Assembly: GCA_002390845.1 (NCBI GenBank)
Contig: DGQT01000016.1
Span: 1-64,000 of the forward strand
Reading direction: 5' to 3'
Length of the DNA: 64,000 nucleotides
DNA from: Chitinophagaceae bacterium UBA4407
Lineage (GTDB): Bacteria; Bacteroidota; Bacteroidia; Chitinophagales; Chitinophagaceae
The first letter of the stretch is position 1. Every line of letters starts with the position of its first letter. The translations under genes were made by a program, and so were the position numbers. Below, piece by piece: positions 55,723-63,290 of the stretch. Under the pieces are notes generated by a model, which searched no databases, was not told where the DNA came from, and saw nothing but the letters and a program-made list of their open reading frames with translations.

Positions 55723-56502
55723 TTAATAATTTACTCGGTAAGCAATATTTTTCAATGTCTCCATCATGTCCTTTATTTCACTTATGTCAACAATTATATT
55801 TTCTAGGTTTTCCTGCATTTTTTCCTGCACAAACTGCATTGCTGAAGCAATATTTTTTCTTGCTGATGAATGCAGTTCTGCCGCACCGGTATAAGTTGCC
55901 AGCTCGGCAATATTGTTACTTCTTACTCCGCTTCCGGGCATAATAATAATTCTTTCATCTGCCTGCTGAATTAATTGTTTAATAAGATCTTTTCCATCAA
56001 ATGCATTGGGTACTTGTCCGCTGGTAAGTATACGCTGACATCCACAATCAATCACCGTTTCTAAAGCCTGTAATGGATTTACAGCCCTGTCAAATGCACG
56101 GTGAAACGTTACTTCCATTGGGTAAGCCAATTCTGTTAGAATGGATGTTCTTTTAACGTTAACGCTTGCATCTGCATCAAGTAAACCTGTAACAATTCCT
56201 TCAAAGCCCAGGCTTTTACAGAGAAGAATATCTTTCTTCATTACTTCAAATTCTTCTTCGACGTATAAAAAATCACCGCCCCTTGGCCGTATGATCGGGA
56301 ATACAGGAATCGTAATTTTTTCTCTTACAGTTTTTAATGTTCCGTAAGATGGGGTTGTGCCGCCATCAAAAGGATTTTCGCATAACTCAAGGCGGTTTGC
56401 GCCAGCCTGTGCGGCCATGATTGCAGATTGAATATTGAACACTGCAATTTCTAAAATTATGCCCCCTGACTCCTTAAAGGGGGAACTGAGATTGCTGCTC
56501 AT
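55723..56502 (-). CDS. cutC: CutC-family protein
   Basis: The 259-residue TIM-barrel protein has AAQAGANRLELCENPFDGGTTPS, VFPIIRPRGGDFLY, VTFHRAFDRA and ILTSGQ, all CutC hallmarks. The family was named for copper tolerance, but its biochemical activity is unsettled. The N-terminus starts with an extra 12 or so residues (MSSNLSSPFKES); a later start is possible. It is the only gene between repeat copies 19 and 20. Confidence 0.88.
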   Translation of the reverse strand: MSSNLSSPFKESGGIILEIAVFNIQSAIMAAQAGANRLELCENPFDGGTTPSYGTLKTVREKITIPVFPIIRPRGGDFLYVEEEFEVMKKDILLCKSLGFEGIVTGLLDADASVNVKRTSILTELAYPMEVTFHRAFDRAVNPLQALETVIDCGCQRILTSGQVPNAFDGKDLIKQLIQQADERIIIMPGSGVRSNNIAELATYTGAAELHSSARKNIASAMQFVQEKMQENLENIIVDISEIKDMMETLKNIAYRVNY

Positions 56503-56673
56503 TGATAGTTAAATTTAACAAATAAAGTATAGAAATATTTGCTGAAGAGCCTGATACTTTTAAGCCGTATTTCAATTTTACGAATTGCTTATTTTCTGCA
56601 AAAAAATTACGAAAGTAAAAGCCTGCAAAACAACTGCGAGACTGCATCGGGATTGGTGAATAGAATTGGTTTC

Positions 56674-56735
56674 GTATAAGAGTGCGACGCAGCAAAAGCT
56701 TCATAAATATTCAATTGCCGGGCTCCCAAAAAATA
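56674..56735 (+). repeat. Dispersed repeat, copy 20 (long form A)
   Basis: Reads GTATAAGAGTGCGACGCAGC, AAAAGCTTCATAAATATTC, then GCCGGGCTCCCAAAAAAT. A nearly complete element; it ends 5 bp from the asparaginase stop codon. Confidence 0.85.
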
Positions 56736-56740
56736 CTATA

Positions 56741-57763
56741 CTATAAAACGTGCTTACCATCGATGAGTTTGTTGTTATTGTCAGCATAACAAACTGCATA
56801 ATTAAAACCCTTTTGAATGCAATAAGATCCATACACACCTTTTTTATTGAGGGCTAAAAATGCCACTTGTATATCTTTTATTTTTTCGCCGTTGCGTTTT
56901 ATAATTCTTTCTACTGCTTTTTTGCAGGCATCCTCGGGATGCATGCCTTGCCGCATGAGTTCTACAATTAAATGAGTGCCACAAATTTTTATTACTTCTT
57001 CGCCCAAGCCCGTTGCTACCGCGGCACCCACCTCGTTATCAACGAAAAGGCCTGCACCAATAATAGGTGAATCGCCTAAACGCCCCCGCATTTTAAAACC
57101 CATACCGCTTGTAGTGCAACTGCCGCTCAGGTTTCCTTTTGAGTCAATAGCAAGCATTCCAATAGTATCGTGATTCCAGGAGCCGTTATCTAATTTATTG
57201 GGAGCAAAAGAATTTTGACCTTTGGTGTTTTCGATATTTATTGTTGGTTTATACTGCGATTTTTTAAGCCATTCACTATAAGCTTTTTGTGCATCTTCAG
57301 ATAATTTTTCATCTTCCAAGGGAAAGCCTTCGCTTACTGCGAATTGTTGGGCACCGCTGCCCACCAGCATTACATGCGGTGTTTTTTCCATAACCCTTCT
57401 TGCCACAGAAATTGGGTGTTTAATTCTTTCCAGAAAAGCTACGCTGCCGCAGTTGCCATGCTCGTCCATGATACTTGCGTCGAGTGTTACATGCCCGTCC
57501 CTGTCTGGATTTGCACCCAGGCCAACGCAGCAGGATTGAGATGCTTCGGTTACCATTACACCCTGTTCTACTGCATCAAGTGCGCGGCCACCATTTCTCA
57601 ACACCTGCCATGCAGCGGCATTTGCAGGTATTCCTGCATCCCAGGTAGAAATAACGAGGGGCATGTTTCCGTTTGTAAAACTGCCAGCCCCCAATACTTT
57701 TCCGGCAAATAAAGTTCCTGCACTTAATGAACCTAATTGTAAAAAGCTACGGCGATGGATCAT
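56741..57763 (-). CDS. Tat-exported N4-(beta-N-acetylglucosaminyl)-L-asparaginase
   Basis: The 340-residue Ntn-hydrolase has a twin-arginine signal (HRRSFLQLGSLSAG) and the aspartylglucosaminidase signature NHDTIGMLAIDSKGNLSGSCTTSG. The Thr in HDTIGM would be the nucleophile after self-cleavage. VGLGANPDRDGHVTLDAS lies in the N-terminal chain. It removes asparagine from glycoasparagine and probably acts in the periplasm on scavenged glycopeptides. Confidence 0.88.
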   Translation of the reverse strand: MIHRRSFLQLGSLSAGTLFAGKVLGAGSFTNGNMPLVISTWDAGIPANAAAWQVLRNGGRALDAVEQGVMVTEASQSCCVGLGANPDRDGHVTLDASIMDEHGNCGSVAFLERIKHPISVARRVMEKTPHVMLVGSGAQQFAVSEGFPLEDEKLSEDAQKAYSEWLKKSQYKPTINIENTKGQNSFAPNKLDNGSWNHDTIGMLAIDSKGNLSGSCTTSGMGFKMRGRLGDSPIIGAGLFVDNEVGAAVATGLGEEVIKICGTHLIVELMRQGMHPEDACKKAVERIIKRNGEKIKDIQVAFLALNKKGVYGSYCIQKGFNYAVCYADNNNKLIDGKHVL

Positions 57764-57889
57764 AATACATTCTTTTTAAGTTGAAAATATCGTGGAGAGC
57801 AAGGTAATAAAGATGATGATATGAATGACGTTCATTTCAAATTTTCGGATGAAGATGTAAACAATATCTTTTTGGGAACCAGCAGTAAC

Positions 57890-57930
57890 GCCCTGTAGCA
57901 TCTTCGTTGCGTCGCATTACATTCATCTTC
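57890..57930 (-). repeat. Dispersed repeat, copy 21 (form C, diverged)
   Basis: On the minus strand: GAAGATGAATGTAATGCGAC, then GCAACGAAGATGCTACAGGG. Confidence 0.7.
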
Positions 57931-58057
57931 TGTACTGCTATTTAGCTTTTACAGATGCGAAAATTTAAAACACACCAGTTTCAGGAAAGAAAGGGTAAAC
58001 TGATTATAGAGAAGTTGAAAAGGGGTATTGAGGATTCGGCAGCAGTTTTTTTAATAC

Positions 58058-58282
58058 CTACATTCTTTTAGGGTTGTAGAGACTGCAATAATATTCATTT
58101 TCGTATTTATACACGGTTGCAGTTCTAAAACCACCATCGTAATTTCTGTAAATAAATTCTTTGTATTTGCTAAGCGTTTTGTTACGCACTTTTACCTCTG
58201 CATTCCTTAGCCCAAGTTTGTTAACAAGTACGTATGTGGGTTTTGCTTGTGCTACAATTGCTGCTTTTTCGGTTTCATTCAT
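58058..58282 (-). CDS. Small hypothetical protein, 74 residues
   Basis: A basic soluble protein with EKAAIVAQAKPTYVLVNKLGLRN and the aromatic tail YKYENEYYCSLYNPKRM. No signal peptide or known motif. Composition looks genuinely coding, but the family is unknown. Confidence 0.5.
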   Translation of the reverse strand: MNETEKAAIVAQAKPTYVLVNKLGLRNAEVKVRNKTLSKYKEFIYRNYDGGFRTATVYKYENEYYCSLYNPKRM

Positions 58283-58684
58283 ACGGGTAAAGGGTTAAAC
58301 TTTTGTAATTTAGATTTGGATTAAAATAAACTGGTTGCCTATAATTTTTATTTACTTATTTATTTGTAAACATATCTCTAAGTTCTGATTTTACAAAATT
58401 CAAAAGGAAAAGTATGAAATAAATCAATTTTCGTTCACCTGAATTATTCAACACGGCTGAATTTAGTTTGTATAAAAATTTATTTAGGTATAAGAAATAA
58501 CTGCGGAAGCATGCACTCTTTTGCTGCTTTTATATACTCCGTATGCAAATAATATACTATCGAAATTATGTGGTGAATTTATTTTCTTCTGTTTTTTTGT
58601 TTGTTGATTTTAATTCAGAATTACAAGAATTCAGAGCACAAAAGCCTGATGGTTTAACAATGGCCAGGCTCTACAAAAGTATTT
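58283..58684. other. Gap of 402 bp, nothing recognised
   Basis: AT-rich, with no repeat copy, no clear terminator and no credible frame on either strand. Confidence 0.5.
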
Positions 58685-58957
58685 TTATAACCCCAAACCT
58701 TTAGGCATAATTATATTGCTTTCAGTTGGGTCGTATATCTTAAATTGTACGGTTACTGAATCAGTAGGTAGTACCTTGTTTTCTAAAACTAAACTGTCTT
58801 GTATTAAACTTTTGCCGGTATTAAATGCATAGAAAACCATTAGTTTTCCATTATTCAAAACCCTTCGTTCAAAAATATGAGCCTTGGTTTCTATAACATT
58901 GACTCTATTACAGGATGTAACAAATAAAATTAACGTCAGGTACAGTATTTTTTTCAT
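58685..58957 (-). CDS. Small lipoprotein
   Basis: The 90-residue protein has a lipoprotein signal (MKKILYLTLILFVTSC, Cys16) and a small beta-rich domain (NGKLMVFYAFNTGKSLI, DSVTVQFKIYDPTE). I start at ATG 58957; the frame extends 30 bp further upstream without looking coding. Function unknown. It precedes nothing in particular and may be single. Confidence 0.6.
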   Translation of the reverse strand: MKKILYLTLILFVTSCNRVNVIETKAHIFERRVLNNGKLMVFYAFNTGKSLIQDSLVLENKVLPTDSVTVQFKIYDPTESNIIMPKGLGL

Positions 58958-59012
58958 AGCTAACCTATATAACAAAAAAAAGACCACGCTTAGTACGTAG
59001 TCTTTAAAATTT

Positions 59013-59312
59013 TCAGGCAGCTAACTTTTCTTTTTTTCGTTTTATCTGGGTAACCAACGAATCTAAAGCACAGTCAAAAGATTCTTCAAAAGATTTGGAG
59101 GATGCCTTTACAAAAAAATTGTGACGCGGCACCTGCACCCTGATCTCTGCAATTTTGTCTTTAATGTTGTGCACTACATTATCCAGTTTCAAGAACACAT
59201 CTACTTTTACAATGCGGTCGTGAAAGGTGTTCAGTTTTTCTAATTTCCTGTTTACATAATCAGTAAGGTTTACATCTGCATCAAAGTGCACAGTTTGGAT
59301 GTTAACATTCAT
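59013..59312 (-). CDS. hpf: Short ribosome hibernation promoting factor
   Basis: The 99-residue protein matches short HPF/YfiA: VHFDADVNLTDYVNRKLEKL, NIKDKIAEIRVQVPRHNFFVKAS and SFEESFDCALDSLVTQIKRKKEK. It binds 30S subunits in slow growth and helps form inactive ribosomes. Downstream of xerC on the same strand but with its own TAnnTTTG element (59409-59416) and a palindrome in the leader. Confidence 0.9.
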   Translation of the reverse strand: MNVNIQTVHFDADVNLTDYVNRKLEKLNTFHDRIVKVDVFLKLDNVVHNIKDKIAEIRVQVPRHNFFVKASSKSFEESFDCALDSLVTQIKRKKEKLAA

Positions 59313-59357
59313 AGCATATTGCTTTTAGGTGAACAATAAATAAAGAACTTTAATCGA

Positions 59358-59384
59358 ATTATTTACTATTTAAAAGTAAATAAT
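59358..59384. promoter_or_regulatory. Perfect 10-bp palindrome in the hpf leader
   Basis: ATTATTTACT and AGTAAATAAT flank a 7-nt centre. It lies between the putative -7 element and the hpf start codon, 46 bp upstream of the ATG. It could be an operator or an RNA hairpin. Confidence 0.55.
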
Positions 59385-59408
59385 TATAAGTTGTAAGTTA
59401 CCGTTTAC

Positions 59409-59416
59409 CAAACATA
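59409..59416 (-). promoter_or_regulatory. Candidate -7 element for hpf
   Basis: The minus strand reads TATGTTTG, fitting TAnnTTTG, with TTG 16 bp upstream as a weak -33 element. It gives a leader of about 90 nt including the palindrome. Confidence 0.5.
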
Positions 59417-59484
59417 CAATCAAATCTTTTGGCAATTATTTTTGTCATATTAGGACATTTTTCTGATAAAAATAAATTTGCGCC

Positions 59485-60393
59485 TCAAGCTTTCGGGTGT
59501 GCTTTTTTATGCACCTCTTTCAACTTCTCAATACTGTTATGTGTGTATATCTGTGTGGCAGCAAGGCTTGCGTGACCCAACAATTCCTTTACTGAGTTTA
59601 TATCTGCATCATTGTTCATTAAATGCGTGGCAAAAGTGTGACGTAAAATATGAGGGCTTTTCTTTTCAATTGTAGTTATTAGTGTTAAGTATTTCTTTAC
59701 AATATTATAAACATATTTAGCGTAAAGGGGTTTACCTTTTTCATTTACAAGTAATTCTTTTACAGCGGCACTATTTCCGGGTTTTTGAGCAATGTATTCA
59801 GCCATTTCCTTAACAAGTTGATTGGAAACAGGTATGATTCTTTCCTTATTGCCCTTGCCCAATACTTTTATTTGCGAATAAGTTAAATCTACCTGCTTTT
59901 CAGTAAGGTTAATCAGCTCACTCAGGCGCATGCCTGTGTTGTAAAGCAACGATAAAATCAGGTGGTCTGTTTTACCTTTCCAATCGTTGCTAAATTCAAC
60001 ATAATTAAAAAGTGTTTCTGTATTTTTTTCTTCAACAAAAACGGGCAATCGCTTACTCACTTTTGGAGAAACAATAGTATGCATTGGAGTTTGGGAAACA
60101 ACTCCCTGCTTCAATAAATATTTGAAAAACGATTTTAATGCTGATATTTTACGATTAATGCTTTTGGCGCTAATTCCGTCTTCTTTCAATTCAGCCAACC
60201 ACGATCTGATATATGAAGAGGTCACAGTATTTATTTCAGTTTGCCCATAGGCACTGCTTATATAACTAAAGAATTGCTCCAGGTCTGTCTTATATGAAAT
60301 AAGGGTATGCTGTGAATACCTTTTTTCAAACTCGAGATATTCTAAGAATGATTGTAAATGCGTATGATGGGTTAGTAACATAGAAACAGCCAT
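59485..60393 (-). CDS. xerC: Tyrosine recombinase XerC-like
   Basis: The 302-residue protein has an N-terminal SAM-like core-binding domain (FEKRYSQHTLISYKTDLEQF) and a catalytic domain with Arg in TGMRLSELINL, Lys in LGKGNKER, HILRHTFATHL (His and Arg), LGHASLAATQIYTH (His and the nucleophilic Tyr). It resolves chromosome dimers at dif. The ATG at 60393 is followed by a second in-frame ATG at 60381, and both lie in interleaved inverted repeats. It follows rpsU by 50 bp and precedes hpf, an order I remember from other Bacteroidetes. Confidence 0.9.
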   Translation of the reverse strand: MAVSMLLTHHTHLQSFLEYLEFEKRYSQHTLISYKTDLEQFFSYISSAYGQTEINTVTSSYIRSWLAELKEDGISAKSINRKISALKSFFKYLLKQGVVSQTPMHTIVSPKVSKRLPVFVEEKNTETLFNYVEFSNDWKGKTDHLILSLLYNTGMRLSELINLTEKQVDLTYSQIKVLGKGNKERIIPVSNQLVKEMAEYIAQKPGNSAAVKELLVNEKGKPLYAKYVYNIVKKYLTLITTIEKKSPHILRHTFATHLMNNDADINSVKELLGHASLAATQIYTHNSIEKLKEVHKKAHPKA

Positions 60394-60417
60394 AAAGTTA
60401 CTAACCTTATGGCTGTT
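60370..60417 (-). promoter_or_regulatory. Interleaved perfect inverted repeats over the xerC start codons
   Basis: On the minus strand: AACAGCCATAA, GGTTAGTAAC, T, TTATGGCTGTT, TCTAT, GTTACTAACC. The first and third blocks pair (11 bp) and the second and last pair (10 bp). The pairings cross, so they are either alternatives or form a pseudoknot. ATG 60393 is inside the third block and ATG 60381 just before the last. Confidence 0.7.
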
Positions 60418-60443
60418 GAATTATAAACAGGATAAAAATTACC

Positions 60444-60641
60444 TTATTTTTCTATTACTCCACTGGCAATCTGCTGCTTGTATGCAGCTTTCAATACTTC
60501 CTGGCGGCGTTTAATAGATGGCTTTATAAAGCTTTGGCGTTCCCTTAATTGAAGCAGTACTTTACTTTTTTCAAACTTTTTCTTGTACTTCTTAAGCGCT
60601 TTGTCAATGTTTTCGCAGTCTTTTGAATCGATAATAAGCAT
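60444..60641 (-). CDS. rpsU: Ribosomal protein bS21
   Basis: The 65-residue protein has the bS21 layout: MLIIDSKDCENIDKALKKYK, then the basic RERQSFIKPSIKRRQEVLKAAYK. bS21 binds near the anti-Shine-Dalgarno end of 16S rRNA, and in Bacteroidetes it helps hide that end. Unlike other genes here it has a strong Shine-Dalgarno (TAAGGAGGT, 9 nt from the ATG), expected for autoregulation. xerC follows. Confidence 0.93.
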   Translation of the reverse strand: MLIIDSKDCENIDKALKKYKKKFEKSKVLLQLRERQSFIKPSIKRRQEVLKAAYKQQIASGVIEK

Positions 60642-60650
60642 ATTTGTTAT

Positions 60651-60659
60651 ACCTCCTTA
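60651..60659 (-). promoter_or_regulatory. Strong Shine-Dalgarno of rpsU
   Basis: The minus strand reads TAAGGAGGT followed by ATAACAAAT and the ATG. Nearly all other genes in the window lack such a site. Confidence 0.8.
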
Positions 60660-60673
60660 CGGCATTTTTAGGA

Positions 60674-60705
60674 GTGCAAAGATATAGTTTCAAATTTTAT
60701 TACCA
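60674..60705 (-). promoter_or_regulatory. Bacteroidetes-type promoter of rpsU
   Basis: On the minus strand TTTG (in GATTTGG) is followed after about 19 bp by TATCTTTG, the TTTG-N19-TAnnTTTG consensus. It gives a leader of roughly 30 nt before the Shine-Dalgarno. Confidence 0.65.
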
Positions 60706-60732
60706 AATCGAAAATTGTAATCAGAAAAAACT

Positions 60733-60787
60733 TTTGAACCCAGCACCAATATTACATGGCATCGTCTCTTGCGTCGCACACTTGTGC
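60733..60787 (-). repeat. Dispersed repeat, copy 22 (long form A, inverted pair with copy 23)
   Basis: The plus strand runs from TTTTGAACCCAGC to CTTGCGTCGCACACTTGTGC. The spacer to copy 23 itself contains an inverted repeat (ACAGCTATGAGCT/AGCTCATAGCT), so the whole 210 bp can fold back. Confidence 0.8.
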
Positions 60788-60883
60788 AGAAATAACAGCT
60801 ATGAGCTTTCGGCTGCAAGTTGCGAACCTGTATATTTTGCTTACAGCTCATAGCTCGCAGTTTGTTGCTTAATAATCCGAAAT

Positions 60884-60943
60884 AACAAGTGTGCGACGCA
60901 ACAAAAGCCCGGTCAAAGTGTCTTTAGCCCGGCCCAAAATGTA
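60884..60943 (+). repeat. Dispersed repeat, copy 23 (long form A)
   Basis: Reads AACAAGTGTGCGACGCAACA, AAAGCCCGG, then TTTAGCCCGGCCCAAAATG. It ends 13 bp before the rpmE promoter. Confidence 0.8.
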
Positions 60944-60955
60944 TTTAAAATTTCA

Positions 60956-60987
60956 TTTGGCGCAAAACCTTTAGCCCGTTATCTTTG
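60956..60987 (+). promoter_or_regulatory. Bacteroidetes-type promoter of rpmE
   Basis: TTTG at 60956-60959, 20 bp, then TATCTTTG at 60980-60987. Leader of about 50 nt to the start codon. Confidence 0.75.
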
Positions 60988-61043
60988 CGCCTCAAATTTT
61001 TTAACAGTACGGCAAAATCCGTGCTACCTAAAATCATAAAATA

Positions 61044-61292
61044 ATGAGAAAAGGTATCCATCCTGCGGGTTATAAATTCGTAGTTTTTAAGGACATGAGT
61101 AACGGCGTTACATTCCTGGGCCGTTCCACAGCGCATTCAAAAGAAATGCATAAGTGGGAAGATGGAAATGAGTACCCGCTGATAAAGCTGGAAATCTCGA
61201 ATACGTCGCATCCGTTTTATACCGGCAAAAATATGTTGGTAGACACTGCAGGACGTATTGATAAGTTTAAGAAGCGTTACGCAAAAAAATAA
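61044..61292 (+). CDS. rpmE: Ribosomal protein bL31 type B
   Basis: The 82-residue protein has MRKGIHPAGYKFVVFKDMSNG, ISNTSHPFYTGKNMLVDTAGR and IDKFKKRYAKK. The zinc-binding cysteines of type A L31 are absent, so it is the zinc-independent type B form. It has a good promoter and its own terminator, and is monocistronic. Confidence 0.93.
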   Translation: MRKGIHPAGYKFVVFKDMSNGVTFLGRSTAHSKEMHKWEDGNEYPLIKLEISNTSHPFYTGKNMLVDTAGRIDKFKKRYAKK

Positions 61293-61308
61293 CCTTCTGA
61301 ATAATTTT

Positions 61309-61352
61309 AAAATCCCTCCGCAGTTAAAACTCAACGGGGGGATTTTGTTTTT
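61309..61352 (+). terminator. Rho-independent terminator after rpmE
   Basis: AAAATCCCTCCG and CGGGGGGATTTT form a 12-bp stem (one G-T pair) followed by GTTTTT. Confidence 0.85.
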
Positions 61353-61394
61353 ATCTCCTTCCTAAAAAAATCATTTCAGCAACCCCTACATAAC

Positions 61395-62627
61395 ATGAGT
61401 GAATTAACCAGTTACCCCAAAGAGAAAATCAAGATTCTTTTTTTAGAAAATATCAGCGACAAAGCCGTACAGATTTTTAAACAGAACGGTTATACCAGCG
61501 TAAAAAAACTCAGCGGCGCCATCAGTGAAGAAGAACTGATAAAAGAAATAAAAGATATACACCTGCTGGGCATACGTTCCAAAACACAGATTACAGAAAG
61601 AGTGCTGAATGCTGCTAGCAAGCTGCAGGCTATTGGCTGTTTTTGCATTGGCGTAAACCAGGTAAATCTTAAAGCTGCACGTAAAAAAGGGGTAGTTGTT
61701 TTTAATGCACCATACAGCAATACCCGCAGTGTGGCAGAGTTGGTGCTGGGTTTATCGATTATGCTTATCCGTCGCATACCCGACAAAAATAAAGCTGCAC
61801 ACGAAGGCATCTGGAACAAAGAAGCAAAAGGCAGTTATGAAATGCGTGGCAAAACATTGGGCATTATAGGCTATGGCAATATTGGCTCGCAGCTAAGTGT
61901 AATGGCAGAATCGCTGGGCATGAAAGTGGTGTTTTACGATGCTGAAACAAAGCTCCCCTTGGGCAATGCCAGTTCCTGCAAAAGTCTTAAGGAAGCTGTA
62001 TCGCAGGCAGACATTGTATCGTTACACGTACCAGAAACTACACAAACAAAAAACCTGATCAATAAAAGCAACCTGAAATATTTTAAAAAGGGTGCCATAT
62101 TAATTAACTACGCCAGGGGAGAAGTAGTTGATCTTAATGCACTTTCCAAATCATTGAAAGATGGCGATTTGGGTGGGGCAGCTATAGACGTTTTTCCCTG
62201 GGAGCCCGAAAAAAACGGCGACCGTTTTGAAACACCTTTACAAGGTTTAAGTAATGTAATTCTCACACCGCATATTGGAGGCAGTACCGAAGAAGCGCAA
62301 CAGAATATTGGTGAAGATGTAAGTGCCAAACTGTTCAATTACCTTGAACGTGGTATTACAAATGGCTCACACACGGTTCCTGCAATTGGCCTGCCCCCGG
62401 TTGAAGGTGCTCACCGCATATTACATATACATAATAATGTGCCTGGTGTATTGAGCGCTATTAATACACAGTTATCTAATCACAACATTAACATCGTTGG
62501 ACAATACTTAAAAACCAACGACGATATTGGTTATGTGGTATTGGATGTTGACAAGAAATTATCCAAACAGGCACTGGAATTGTTGCGAGCTGTAAAAGAA
62601 ACTATTAAAGTAAGGTTACTGTATTAA
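61395..62627 (+). CDS. serA: D-3-phosphoglycerate dehydrogenase SerA with ACT domain
   Basis: The 410-residue protein has the D-2-hydroxyacid dehydrogenase fold: NAPYSNTRSVAELVLG, the NAD loop LGIIGYGNIGSQLS near 152-165, INYARGEVVDL, and catalytic His in LTPHIGGST. The C-terminal 75 residues form an ACT domain (HNNVPGVLSAINTQLSNHNINIVGQ), as in the E. coli type. It oxidises 3-phosphoglycerate in serine synthesis, with probable serine feedback. Confidence 0.92.
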   Translation: MSELTSYPKEKIKILFLENISDKAVQIFKQNGYTSVKKLSGAISEEELIKEIKDIHLLGIRSKTQITERVLNAASKLQAIGCFCIGVNQVNLKAARKKGVVVFNAPYSNTRSVAELVLGLSIMLIRRIPDKNKAAHEGIWNKEAKGSYEMRGKTLGIIGYGNIGSQLSVMAESLGMKVVFYDAETKLPLGNASSCKSLKEAVSQADIVSLHVPETTQTKNLINKSNLKYFKKGAILINYARGEVVDLNALSKSLKDGDLGGAAIDVFPWEPEKNGDRFETPLQGLSNVILTPHIGGSTEEAQQNIGEDVSAKLFNYLERGITNGSHTVPAIGLPPVEGAHRILHIHNNVPGVLSAINTQLSNHNINIVGQYLKTNDDIGYVVLDVDKKLSKQALELLRAVKETIKVRLLY

Positions 62628-62958
62628 TACATTTTTTTGTACCGGTCAGTAATAGAATGCATTAAGCTTTTCTTGCGTCGCACTCTTTTACTGCATGAAT
62701 TTTACTCAGCAATCTCAGGTGCATTTTCGTCTACATTTTATTGCTTCTTTAAAATGTAAACAGGTCTAAAACAGAAATTTTGTCACACTTATTGAAAAGC
62801 CTTTCTTTGCAGCCCGTTTTAAAACTGTCAACTATGCTTTACAAAACAGCTAATTCATTCGTTTTGTGAAATTTTGACTTTTTTGAAGCTACGGCACAGT
62901 AATCGCTGACAACGATTTTATAAATTAACTGTTCACTAAAAATTAAACAGATACAATT
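62628..62958. other. Gap of 331 bp upstream of groES
   Basis: Holds repeat copy 24. I find no CIRCE operator (TTAGCACTC-N9-GAGTGCTAA) and no clean TAnnTTTG element, so the groES promoter is not located. Confidence 0.5.
62638..62692 (-). repeat. Dispersed repeat, copy 24 (long form A)
   Basis: The plus strand ends AAGCTTTTCTTGCGTCGCAC TCTTTTAC. Together with copy 25 it flanks groES in inverted orientation. Confidence 0.75.
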
Positions 62959-63240
62959 ATGGCAAAAAAACTCAATGTTACCCCTTTGCACGACAGGGTA
63001 ATTATTAAACCAGCCGCTGCTGAAGAAAAAACTGCGGGTGGTATCATTATCCCGGATACAGCTAAAGAGAAACCCCAGCGCGGTACCGTTGTAGCTGCCG
63101 GCCCCGGCAAAAAAGATGAACCTGTTGTTGTAAAAGTTGGAGACACTGTTCTCTACGGTAAATATGCAGGTACAGAAATTCAGATCGAAGGCAACGACCT
63201 TTTGATTATGAGAGAAAGCGACATTTTAGCGATTGTTTAA
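62959..63240 (+). CDS. groES: Co-chaperonin GroES
   Basis: The 93-residue protein has NVTPLHDRVIIKPAAAEEKTAGGIIIP (the mobile loop includes GGIIIP), VVAAGPGKKDE and VLYGKYAGTEIQIEG. It caps GroEL. groEL begins 144 bp downstream with a repeat copy in between, an unusually long gap for this operon. Confidence 0.95.
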   Translation: MAKKLNVTPLHDRVIIKPAAAEEKTAGGIIIPDTAKEKPQRGTVVAAGPGKKDEPVVVKVGDTVLYGKYAGTEIQIEGNDLLIMRESDILAIV

Positions 63241-63290
63241 TCAACAAATTTTTGAGTTACTTCAGTTGCTTGCTGAATAGTAATTCTACT

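Noticed and set aside
57955..58071. 38-codon frame on the plus strand between the asparaginase and the 74-residue protein
   Set aside because: Too short, no known family, and it overlaps the end of the opposite-strand gene.
62628..62958. CIRCE operator before groES
   Set aside because: Neither the TTAGCACTC nor the GAGTGCTAA half-site is present; the similar-looking GCACTC is part of the dispersed repeat.
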